Shown in pieces: positions 7,430-14,870 of a stretch of 18,488 bases of DNA. Position numbers and translations under genes: made by a program. The notes under the pieces are model-generated. The model ran no database searches. It worked only from the letters and a program-made list of their open reading frames with translations, and was not told the DNA's origin. The DNA comes from JBBDNV01 sp040877415 (GTDB lineage Bacteria > Planctomycetota > Planctomycetia > Pirellulales > PALSA-1355). The stretch spans positions 1 through 18,488 of the forward strand of contig JBBDNV010000117.1 in assembly GCA_040877415.1 (NCBI GenBank). The letters are read 5' to 3'. How positions within the stretch are numbered: the stretch's first letter is position 1; every line of letters starts with the position of its first letter.

Positions 7430-8074
7430 TCAAGACTCTTTTTTCACGCCGCCGATTTTCGCCCGCACGGCGTCCAGCGCCGCGGTGGTCATCAATACCC
7501 TCTTCGGCCCGAGCACGCTCAGGGCGTTCAAACCGGAAACCGGCCGAACGATCACCCGGTCGATGTTGCGGGCGCTTTTGTAGACGTTCGCGTCGTGCTC
7601 GGCCGTGGCAACCAGCAGGGTGCCGTCGGCCAGCTTGAGGGCCTTGAGGATCGCGGCCATGTCCTTCGTCTTGGGCGCGTCGAACTTCAGCTCGTCGATT
7701 AGCGTGATTTCGTCGTCGCGGATTTTGGCCGCCAGCGCCATCCGGGTGGCCAACTGCACGGCCTTGCGGGGCAGGCGATACGACCAGTCGCGCTCGCGCT
7801 TGGCAAAGATGTGCCCGCCACCGCGGCGGATGCCGCTGCGCCGCGAGCCGGCCCGGGCGTTGCCGGTGCCTTTCTGCCGGTACATCTTCTTGGTCGTGCC
7901 GGCCACGTCGCTGCGGTTTTTGCTGCGCGCCGTACCCTGCCGCTGGTTCGACTGGTACATGACCACGACGTCGTGCAGCAGTTGCTTATTGATTCGCGGC
8001 GCCAGATCGGCGGGCTCGATCTGGTACTTGCCCACCGCCTTGCCGGTCCGGTCGTAAACGGTCAAATCTGCCAT
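7430..8074 (-). CDS. rplD: 50S ribosomal protein L4
   Basis: L4 has a globular domain and an extended loop reaching the exit tunnel; in E. coli it also represses its own S10 operon. The 214-residue protein starts MADLTVYDRTGKAVGKYQ and has the extended loop (about 46-95) with GTARSKNRSDVAG, YRQKGTGNARAGSRRS and GIRRGGGHIF, the L4 signature. The C-terminal half has LIDELKFDAPKTKDMAAILK and NALSVLGPKRVLMTTAALDA. The frame runs upstream to 8149 without a stop, but ATG 8074 gives the family N-terminus. Whether L4 autoregulation operates here cannot be judged from sequence alone. Confidence 0.96.
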   Translation of the reverse strand: MADLTVYDRTGKAVGKYQIEPADLAPRINKQLLHDVVVMYQSNQRQGTARSKNRSDVAGTTKKMYRQKGTGNARAGSRRSGIRRGGGHIFAKRERDWSYRLPRKAVQLATRMALAAKIRDDEITLIDELKFDAPKTKDMAAILKALKLADGTLLVATAEHDANVYKSARNIDRVIVRPVSGLNALSVLGPKRVLMTTAALDAVRAKIGGVKKES

Positions 8075-8101
8075 CGCTCGTGTCTTTCCCGCGACTGGTG
8101 C

Positions 8102-8124
8102 CACGGGTGGCTTGCCCACCCGTG
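8102..8124. repeat. 9-bp-stem palindrome in rplC-rplD gap
   Basis: CACGGGTGG and CCACCCGTG pair perfectly around the loop CTTGC. It lies in the 141-bp gap between rplC and rplD, just upstream of rplD. I recall similar CCACGGGTGG...CCACCCGTGG palindromes being common in planctomycete genomes, so it is probably a dispersed repeat rather than a gene-specific regulator. The remainder of 8075-8215 shows no other clear element. Confidence 0.7.
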
Positions 8125-8215
8125 CCGCCGATCCCGCGTGCCATCTCACCCTCGCGCGTGAGCATGAATCGCTCGGCGCTTTTCTGTCGACCCTCGCTTG
8201 CGCGTCGAGTTAGTA

Positions 8216-8902
8216 TTACAGCTTGTTTGCCTTCTTGATCATCACGTAGCCGCCGTTGGGGCCGGGCACGGCGCCCTTGACCAGCAACAGGTTGTTTTCG
8301 GCATCAACCTTCACCAGCGCCACGTTGCGCATCGTGCTCCGCTCGTTTCCGTACCGTCCGGCCATGCGGCGGCCCTTGGGCACGTGGCCGGGAAACTGGC
8401 TCTGGCCGATCGAGCCGGCGTGGCGGTGCACTTTCTTCACGCCGTGCGAGGCCCGCTGGCCGTGGTAGTTGTGGCGCACCATGACGCCGGCCGTGCCGCG
8501 TCCCTTGGTCGTGCCCACGACGTCGACCCGCTTGACGTCGGCAAACTGAGTCACGTCGAGCGTCTGGCCGACCTCGATGTCCTCGATCGACCCGCGCATC
8601 TCGCGGATGAAGCGCTGCGGTTCGCAGTTGGCTTTGGGAAGGGGCTCGACACCGGCTTTGGCCCGGGTTTTCGAGCGCTTGCTCTCGAGCTTGGCAACGT
8701 GACCGCGGGTGCTGCGACTGGCCAGGCGGCGGGGCTTGTCTTCGAAGCCCAGTTGCACGGCTTCGTACCCGTCGCGCTCTATCGTGCGGAGCTGCAACAC
8801 GGGACAGGGACCGGCTTTTATCACCGTCACCGGCACCGCGTTGCCGCTTTCATCAAAAACTTGTGTCATCCCGACCTTGCGGCCGAGTAGTCCGATAGCC
8901 AT
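8216..8902 (-). CDS. rplC: 50S ribosomal protein L3
   Basis: L3 binds 23S rRNA early in assembly and reaches the peptidyl-transferase centre. The 228-residue protein starts MAIGLLGRKVGMTQVFDESG and shows VTVIKAGPCPVLQLRT, GTTKGRGTAGVMVRHNYHGQ, and the loop HAGSIGQSQFPGHVPKGRRM (161-180), which includes Gln167 at the place of the glutamine methylated by PrmB in E. coli L3. The frame is open upstream to 9028, but ATG 8902 gives the conserved MAIGLLGRKVGMTQ start. Only a weak GGGAA lies upstream. It is 180 bp after rpsJ, a wide gap for this operon. Confidence 0.97.
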   Translation of the reverse strand: MAIGLLGRKVGMTQVFDESGNAVPVTVIKAGPCPVLQLRTIERDGYEAVQLGFEDKPRRLASRSTRGHVAKLESKRSKTRAKAGVEPLPKANCEPQRFIREMRGSIEDIEVGQTLDVTQFADVKRVDVVGTTKGRGTAGVMVRHNYHGQRASHGVKKVHRHAGSIGQSQFPGHVPKGRRMAGRYGNERSTMRNVALVKVDAENNLLLVKGAVPGPNGGYVMIKKANKL

Positions 8903-9041
8903 CGCAATGGTTCCCGCGTTCGGTTGCCCGCGAGTAGTCGAAGCCGCGAGCCTCGCTTTACCCACCGAGCTTCCAGAGCATAGGAGAATCCGAAGGAGTT
9001 TGTTTCCTAAAACCGCGCCGCGCGTCAAACGGCGTCTTAAG

Positions 9042-9065
9042 CCCGCTTGCGGTTTAGCACCGCCA
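9042..9065 (+). repeat. Interspersed repeat, copy C (3' of rpsJ)
   Basis: A 24-bp element with CCGCTTGC and GTTTAGCACCG, located 17 bp beyond the rpsJ stop. It matches the element at 13393-13416, which lies beyond rpsL, at 21 of 24 bases. It can fold as GCGGT/ACCGC with a five-base loop. Besides this, the 8903-9082 gap shows nothing I can name. Confidence 0.5.
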
Positions 9066-9082
9066 ACTATTCTTCTCCCCGC

Positions 9083-9412
9083 CTAGTGCCGGCTCGACGC
9101 CTTGATCTTAATATCCACTCCCGCCGGCAGGCTCAGCTTATTGAGCGCTTCGATCGTTTTGGCCGTCGCCTGCACGATGTCGATCAATCGCTTGTGCGTG
9201 CGGATTTCGAACTGTTGGCGGGCCTTCTTGTCGACGTGCGGGCTCGACAAGACGGTGTACCGTTCGATTCGCGTGGGCAGCGGAATCGGCCCGTGCACTT
9301 CCGAATTGGTCCGCTTGGCCGTATCGACGATCTCGGCCGCGCTTTGGTCCAATACCGAGTGGTCGTAGGCCTCCATCCGGATGCGAATGACTTCCTGTGA
9401 ATGACCCGCCAC
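9083..9412 (-). CDS. rpsJ: 30S ribosomal protein S10
   Basis: S10 is a head protein of the small subunit and, in E. coli as NusE, also a partner of NusB in antitermination. The 109-residue protein reads MAGHSQEVIRIRMEAYDHSV, then VLDQSAAEIVDTAKRTNSEV, the signature GPIPLPTRIERYTVLSSPHV (about 41-60), DKKARQQFEIRTHKRLIDIV and PAGVDIKIKASSRH. The start is GTG 9412, backed by GGGAG six bases upstream; an internal ATG would lose conserved residues. It is the first gene of the S10 group and has its own promoter-like site upstream, facing away from the vapB gene. Confidence 0.97.
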   Translation of the reverse strand: MAGHSQEVIRIRMEAYDHSVLDQSAAEIVDTAKRTNSEVHGPIPLPTRIERYTVLSSPHVDKKARQQFEIRTHKRLIDIVQATAKTIEALNKLSLPAGVDIKIKASSRH

Positions 9413-9446
9413 AAGCTGCTCCCACTGTGCGTAAAAGGCCCCCGAG

Positions 9447-9479
9447 CCAGTTACTTAAGTTGCCAATTCCCCCAACTGG
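9447..9479 (-). promoter_or_regulatory. Possible hairpin in the S10 operon leader
   Basis: In the predicted 5' leader of rpsJ, CCAGTT (9474-9479 read on minus) can pair with AACTGG (9447-9452), enclosing a 21-base loop that contains the palindrome ACTTAAGT. The leader is about 70 bases from the predicted transcription start. This may simply be chance; S10 leaders in other bacteria are control targets. Confidence 0.3.
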
Positions 9480-9490
9480 GTAAACCAAAA

Positions 9491-9519
9491 ATCTTAAGTC
9501 TTTTGTCCGCTTGTGTCAA
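9491..9519 (-). promoter_or_regulatory. Predicted sigma-70-type promoter of the S10 operon
   Basis: Read on the minus strand: a perfect -35 TTGACA (9514-9519), a 17-bp spacer, and -10 TAAGAT (9491-9496, four of six to consensus). Predicted transcription start is near 9484, leaving about a 72-base leader before the rpsJ GTG. The site lies in the 310-bp gap between the divergent rpsJ and vapB. Confidence 0.65.
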
Positions 9520-9525
9520 CGGCTC

Positions 9526-9626
9526 CGCAGCCGCGTTGGATTGCATCGGAAGCCGGAGGTGTTTAGCCTGGAGCCAACGGCGACGGGCCGTCCCGCGCAG
9601 CCGCGGCGGATTGTATCGGAAGCCGG
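9526..9626 (+). repeat. Pair of 31-bp direct repeats between S10 and vapBC promoters
   Basis: 9526-9556 and 9596-9626 are direct repeats beginning CGCAGCCGCG and ending ATCGGAAGCCGG, with three mismatches in 31 bases and a 70-bp period. They fill most of the space between the two divergent promoters; an interspersed element (9558-9588) lies between them. This 9413-9722 gap otherwise holds the S10 promoter and leader and the vapBC promoter. Confidence 0.7.
9558..9588 (+). repeat. Interspersed intergenic repeat, copy B
   Basis: A 31-bp element with TTAGCCTGGAGCCA and CGGCGACGGGC, 24 of 31 bases identical to the minus-strand element at 509-539. It sits between the two direct repeats upstream of vapB. 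Probably a member of a dispersed family. Confidence 0.45.
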
Positions 9627-9662
9627 CGTGGTGCCACAAAAAATCGGCTGCGAGCACCCGAC

Positions 9663-9704
9663 TTGACGGGCGCACGCCCGGGGTATAGACTAGTCTTAGA
9701 CTAG
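9663..9704 (+). promoter_or_regulatory. Predicted promoter and operator of the vapBC module
   Basis: A -35 TTGACG (9663-9668) and -10 TAGACT (9686-9691) are 17 bp apart (TATAGA at 9684 is an alternative). The -10 is embedded in a palindromic cluster: AGACTAGTCT (9687-9696) and CTAGTCTTAGACTAG (9690-9704). A further palindrome, CGGGCG-CA-CGCCCG (9667-9680), lies in the spacer. This is how a Phd-type antitoxin operator normally looks, so autorepression is likely. Confidence 0.6.
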
Positions 9705-9722
9705 CCTAATCGGAGCCCTTCC

Positions 9723-9980
9723 ATGGCCTTGGATCAAACGCACACCGTCGGCGCGTACGACGCCAAAACCCACTTCTCCGAGCTGCTCGAAAAAGTGGCG
9801 GCCGGAGAGGAAATTACGATCACCCGGCACGGCACGCCGGTGGCCCGGTTGGTGCCGGTGAAAAAGAAATACACGCCCGACGAACGCCGCGCGGCGATCG
9901 CGCGCTGGATCAATTTGTCGAAGGGACTCTCCCTGCGCGGCCTGAAGATTCGTGACCTGATCAACGAGGGTCGCCGGTGA
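9723..9980 (+). CDS. Phd/YefM-family antitoxin (VapB-like)
   Basis: Antitoxin and DNA-binding partner of the downstream PIN toxin. The 85-residue protein has the Phd/YefM N-terminal domain: VGAYDAKTHFSELLEKVAAG (about 9-28), EEITITRHGTPVARLVPV (29-46), then a charged C-terminal part ending SLRGLKIRDLINEGRR that would wrap the toxin. ATG 9723 has GGAG seven bases upstream. The stop overlaps the toxin start (GTGA), so the two are translationally coupled. The palindromes over its promoter fit autorepression. It runs opposite to the ribosomal genes around it. The family call is firm; naming it VapB rather than another Phd-type antitoxin rests on the toxin next to it. Confidence 0.9.
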   Translation: MALDQTHTVGAYDAKTHFSELLEKVAAGEEITITRHGTPVARLVPVKKKYTPDERRAAIARWINLSKGLSLRGLKIRDLINEGRR

Positions 9981-10396
9981 CTCCCAGGCTCATCGTCGAT
10001 CCGTCGGTGGCGCTGGCCTGGTGTTTTCTGGACGAAGCCACGCCGGCCGCCAGGAACCTGCTAGAGGCCGCCGCCAAGGAGTCCATCCTCGTGCCGGCCT
10101 GGTGGTATCTCGAAGTTGCCAACGCGTTGATCGTAGCCGAACGCCGGGGACGGATTGACGCCGCCAAATCGGGCGAGTTTATTGCCTTAGTCAACAGTCT
10201 TAGCGTCGAAATCGACACCGAAGGTCCCGATCGGGCCTTCGATCACTTGATGCCCCTCTGCCGCGCCCACCAGTTGACCTGCTATGACGCCGTGTACCTG
10301 GATCTGGCGCTGCGGCGCCAATTGCCCCTGGCCACGCTCGACGAGCCGCTGCGCAAAGCGGCCAAGAAACTGCGCGTCCGACTCCTCGGACGATAA
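9977..10396 (+). CDS. vapC: PIN-domain toxin ribonuclease (VapC family)
   Basis: VapC toxins are Mg-dependent ribonucleases that usually cleave initiator or other tRNAs or the sarcin-ricin loop; the target of this one is unknown. The 139-residue protein carries the PIN acidic set: Asp8 in IVDPSVALAW, Glu46 in YLEVANAL, Asp104 in CYDAVYLDLAL and Asp122 in ATLDEPL. Nothing essential is missing, so it is probably active. The start is GTG 9977, with GAGGGT five bases upstream, overlapping the antitoxin stop by four bases. It converges on fusA with only 26 bp between stop codons and no obvious terminator between them. It lies where tuf often sits in other bacteria. Confidence 0.9.
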   Translation: MTPRLIVDPSVALAWCFLDEATPAARNLLEAAAKESILVPAWWYLEVANALIVAERRGRIDAAKSGEFIALVNSLSVEIDTEGPDRAFDHLMPLCRAHQLTCYDAVYLDLALRRQLPLATLDEPLRKAAKKLRVRLLGR

Positions 10397-10422
10397 CCGG
10401 ACATTCCGTCTTCCTGAACGTC

Positions 10423-12495
<2,073 letters not shown>

Positions 12496-12510
12496 GGCTA
12501 TATCCACCTC

Positions 12511-12528
12511 GCCGTAAGCCTGTACGGC
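12511..12528 (-). promoter_or_regulatory. Small hairpin just upstream of the fusA ribosome binding site
   Basis: GCCGTA and TACGGC (12511-12516 and 12523-12528) form a 6-bp perfect stem with a six-base loop, directly 5' of the GAGGTGG that precedes fusA. It would fold in the mRNA just before the ribosome binding site. Functional meaning is unknown. Confidence 0.35.
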
Positions 12529-12612
12529 GCGGAGTCCGTTTTGCCTTATGCCGGAACGAAAACCGCAACGACACGACGCGCACGCGAGAACGAACGGATG
12601 ATAAGGAAGATG

Positions 12613-12715
12613 AACCGCCAGACACCAAGGGCACCAAGAGAAAGAGAAGTTGGGATGGCTCCCGCTGGCTTGCCTTCTTTTTCTCTTACCTGGTGTTCTT
12701 GGTGCCTTGGTGGTT
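12613..12715. repeat. Long imperfect inverted repeat in the rpsG-fusA gap
   Basis: The arms 12613-12649 and 12674-12715 are imperfect inverted copies of each other: the left arm has ACCAAGGGCACCAAG and the right arm, reverse-complemented, has CACCAAGAACACCAGG. About 24 bp separate them. The arms are purine-rich on one side and built on a CACCAAG theme. This is the main content of the 368-bp gap 12496-12863 between rpsG and fusA; I see no gene or convincing promoter there. It could be a MITE-like or REP-like insertion, or an mRNA stem. Confidence 0.6.
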
Positions 12716-12863
12716 TTAATTCCCCTGCATCCCGTCGTGCTGGTCGTGTCGTCGTGGTTGTCTTTCCCGGTCGTTCTCGATGAAGGTATTGTTGCCAGAT
12801 GGCCCGCGCATGGCAACGCCGCGCGGAGAACGGGAATTCCCGGCGCGGCGCACGTGAGTTTTC

Positions 12864-13334
12864 TTACCAGGCGAAATGGGCGAACGCCTTGTTGGCGTCG
12901 GCCATGCGGTGCACGTTTTCGCGGCGGGCCATCGCCGTGCCTTCCTTCTTGTAGGCGGCCATCAGCTCCTCGGCCAGCTTCTCGTGCGTCGCGCGGCCTT
13001 TGCGCTCGCGCACCGCCATCAGAATCCAGCGAATGGCCAGCGACTGCTGCCGCGGGCGGTTGACCTGCATCGGCACCTGATAGGCGGCGCCGCCGACGCG
13101 CTTCGAGCGGACCTCGATCGCCGGCTTCACGTTTTCCACCGCCTGCGTAAAGACGTCCACCGGCTCGGCGTCGCTGACTTTCTGCTTGATGATATCGAGC
13201 GCGTCGTAAAACAACTTTTGCGCGGTGCTCTTCTTGCCGTCGTGCATCAGGCAGTTGATGAACTTGCTGGCCAGCATGGAATCGTACCGGGGATCCGGCG
13301 CCAATTGCTTGCGGCTGGCAGTGATGCGACCCAT
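12864..13334 (-). CDS. rpsG: 30S ribosomal protein S7
   Basis: S7 is the primary assembly protein of the small-subunit head and lies by the E site; in E. coli it represses the str operon. The 156-residue protein, exactly the usual bacterial length, starts MGRITASRKQLAPDPRYDSM and carries KFINCLMHDGKKSTAQKLFY, QAVENVKPAIEVRSKRVGGA and YQVPMQVNRPRQQSLAIRWI, the S7 signatures, then HRMADANKAFAHFAW. ATG 13334 has no clear Shine-Dalgarno. It is 107 bp after rpsL, a gap longer than usual, which could hold an S7-type control site, but none is recognisable by eye. Confidence 0.98.
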   Translation of the reverse strand: MGRITASRKQLAPDPRYDSMLASKFINCLMHDGKKSTAQKLFYDALDIIKQKVSDAEPVDVFTQAVENVKPAIEVRSKRVGGAAYQVPMQVNRPRQQSLAIRWILMAVRERKGRATHEKLAEELMAAYKKEGTAMARRENVHRMADANKAFAHFAW

Positions 13335-13392
13335 GGCGGTGGCGAGTAGTGGTTAGTGGTTAGTTATCAGGAGTTTGGATGCGCTTGTCTGT

Positions 13393-13416
13393 TCCGCTTG
13401 CCGTTTAGCACCGGCA
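13393..13416 (+). repeat. Interspersed repeat, copy D (3' of rpsL)
   Basis: A 24-bp element with CCGCTTGC and GTTTAGCACCGG, 25 bp beyond the rpsL stop. It matches the element at 9042-9065 at 21 of 24 bases and can fold as TGCCG/CGGCA around an eight-base loop. Nearby (13348-13365) there is a short tandem GTGGTTA repeat. Confidence 0.5.
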
Positions 13417-13441
13417 CAGCCAAGGCGCTGGAATTCAACCA

Positions 13442-13810
<369 letters not shown>

Positions 13811-13863
13811 GAAACGGCCCGTCATTTCCCCGCAAGAATCGTCGTCAACGCAGTGAATCCCCC

Positions 13864-13891
13864 AATTTAGCGAATCACCCGAGGGTGTCAA
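13864..13891 (-). promoter_or_regulatory. Predicted sigma-70-type promoter of the str genes (rpsL-rpsG-fusA)
   Basis: Read on the minus strand: a perfect -35 TTGACA (13886-13891), a 16-bp spacer, and -10 TAAATT (13864-13869, four of six to consensus). The predicted start near 13857 leaves about a 46-base leader before rpsL. It lies after the hicA stop, so the str genes need not depend on transcription coming from rpoC or hicBA. Confidence 0.6.
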
Positions 13892-13959
13892 GGACAGCTG
13901 ATTCGCGATTTGCCGCGCGGTGACTCGCCGCCCGATGGCATCCGGTCTGCCTGGTACGG

Positions 13960-14187
13960 CTATGCGTTGAAGCGTTCTGAGAAATCCTCAGGTGTCATAT
14001 CGATCGAGCGGAGGATATTGCGCAGCGTACCCGTCTTTAGAGAACGATTGGCGTGTACAGGGACAGACGTACGCTGCTCGCCACGCCCAAGATAATGGTG
14101 ACTGCCGCGGACGCGGACGAGCTGAAACCCCTCTCGCTCGAGAAAGCGAACCATCTCTTTGCCGCTAGGACGCGGGAGCTTAGCCAC
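13960..14187 (-). CDS. hicA: HicA-family mRNA interferase toxin
   Basis: HicA toxins have a double-stranded-RNA-binding-like fold and cut or block mRNA. The 75-residue protein shows the family pattern: GKEMVRFLEREGFQLVRVRG (9-28), directly followed by the catalytic-histidine motif SHHYLG (29-34), then SVPVHANRSLKTGTLRNILR (41-60), and IDMTPEDF. The catalytic His30 is present, so it looks intact. The GTG start at 14187 overlaps the hicB stop by eight bases, so toxin translation is coupled to the antitoxin. It lies between hicB and the str promoter, on the same strand as the ribosomal genes. The antitoxin-first order is one of the known arrangements of this family. Confidence 0.9.
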   Translation of the reverse strand: MAKLPRPSGKEMVRFLEREGFQLVRVRGSHHYLGRGEQRTSVPVHANRSLKTGTLRNILRSIDMTPEDFSERFNA

Positions 14188-14428
14188 GTGCGAGCTCGGT
14201 CAAATCCCAATCGAGACGTCGGTAGCTGGGATGGCTGACACGGCCAAGGGCGTCGGCGAGGCCAAAGGTTTCGATGTAGCCGCGTACAGCTTCCTGCAGA
14301 TCGGCGATCGCCTCCTCTTCTGTCTCTCCCTCGCCGTAGGCAGGGATGTCGGGGATGCGCGCGGTGAAGCCGCCCTGTTCCTCGTCGGGGATGAGTTCAA
14401 CGGTGAGTGGAATGGACGAATTTCCCAT
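14180..14428 (-). CDS. hicB: HicB-family antitoxin
   Basis: Antitoxin partner of HicA. The 82-residue protein starts MGNSSIPLTVELIPDEEQGG and continues FTARIPDIPAYGEGETEEEA and IADLQEAVRGYIETF, the partially degraded RNase H-like domain of HicB (strand, strand, then helix with E-E-A-I-A-D-L). There is no clear helix-turn-helix or ribbon-helix-helix C-terminal part, so it is one of the short HicB forms. The frame is open to 14509, but the start at 14428 is favoured because a second copy of this region (14912-15004) is homologous from the same ATG. No well-spaced Shine-Dalgarno is visible; AGGCGG is about 13 bases upstream. It overlaps hicA. Confidence 0.85.
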   Translation of the reverse strand: MGNSSIPLTVELIPDEEQGGFTARIPDIPAYGEGETEEEAIADLQEAVRGYIETFGLADALGRVSHPSYRRLDWDLTELARG

Positions 14429-14446
14429 GCCAATACGATACCGCCT
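14351..14446. repeat. Direct repeat: hicB 5' segment duplicated at 14927-15022
   Basis: The 96 bases 14351-14446 match 14927-15022 without any gap, with 9 differences by eye (about 91% identity). The segment covers the first 26 codons of hicB and about 18 bases upstream. Outside these limits the similarity stops on both sides. Confidence 0.85.
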
Positions 14447-14648
14447 CGTCCCGTGAACAAGAAGTCTTTCCCCGGATTGTGTCGCGATATAAAGCGATTC
14501 GCCTATCATTGCCGCGCGTCGTACGTGCCCAACAGCGGTCGGGACGACGGCTCGCGCAGATGGCTAGCTCGTCTAACGGTGCTTTTTTCGAGAAGTCGCA
14601 CTGCTTGACCAGCGAGTAGTGGCACCAAGTGGCACCCAGCCCGCGCTT

Positions 14649-14819
14649 CTAGCGCATCACCTGCTGCATCAGGTCGACGATCTTCTTCTTCAGCTCCTGC
14701 CGCTCGGCCACGCTCTGTTCGAACGATTCGCCGCGCCGCTGGGTCAAATTGATCTTTGCGTGCATGGCGGCAATCTGCCGCATCAAGTCGCCACGGTGGG
14801 TTCGGGTTGCTTTGCTCAT
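14649..14819 (-). CDS. Small hypothetical protein, 56 residues
   Basis: I do not recognise a named family. The predicted protein MSKATRTHRGDLMRQIAAMH continues through KINLTQRRGESFEQSVAERQ and ends LKKKIVDLMQQVMR. It is highly charged and looks helical throughout, with heptad-like hydrophobic spacing, so a small coiled coil is possible. The ORF could extend to 14915, but ATG 14819 is preferred because a promoter-like pair lies directly upstream and would give an almost leaderless message. It lies between the broken hicB copy and the intact hicB, on the same strand. Codon use resembles a real gene, but short length leaves room for doubt. No signal peptide or membrane segment is seen. Confidence 0.5.
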   Translation of the reverse strand: MSKATRTHRGDLMRQIAAMHAKINLTQRRGESFEQSVAERQELKKKIVDLMQQVMR

Positions 14820-14825
14820 GACCCC

Positions 14826-14854
14826 ATTGTACCTTGCCCGGCAACCCTTGGCAG
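14826..14854 (-). promoter_or_regulatory. Possible promoter giving a leaderless transcript for the 56-residue ORF
   Basis: On the minus strand: -35 CTGCCA (14849-14854, four of six), 17-bp spacer, -10 TACAAT (14826-14831, five of six). The expected start site falls at about 14819-14820, on the ATG of the small ORF. It could also serve hicBA downstream. Confidence 0.45.
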
Positions 14855-14870
14855 TGCCCGAAACACCAAT

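Noticed and set aside
8903..9028. In-frame extension of rplC upstream to 9028.
   Set aside because: The conserved L3 start MAIGLLGRKVGMTQ is at 8902; the extension is just an open spacer.
10397..10422. Bidirectional terminator between convergent vapC and fusA.
   Set aside because: Only 26 bp are available and no hairpin with a T-run is visible in either direction.
12496..12816. In-frame extension of fusA to an upstream start at 12816.
   Set aside because: The extra residues match nothing in EF-G, run through the inverted repeat, and ATG 12495 has a good ribosome binding site with the normal MARNLEQIRNIGIIAHID start.
13811..13891. In-frame extension of rpsL to 13891.
   Set aside because: S12 universally starts MPTINQL, at 13810; the extension would also begin upstream of the predicted transcription start.
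14180..14509. Longer hicB with start at 14509.
   Set aside because: The additional 27 residues are unlike HicB, and the duplicated copy shows homology starting only a little upstream of ATG 14428.
14550..14600. Stretch with GGCTAGCTCGTCTAACGG that looked like part of a tRNA.
   Set aside because: No matching acceptor stem, anticodon arm or T-arm could be drawn around it.
14506..14844. A 112-codon minus-strand frame over the small hypothetical gene.
   Set aside because: It overlaps the 56-residue ORF in another frame, has no ribosome binding site or promoter of its own, and its translation looks like low-complexity shifted-frame sequence.
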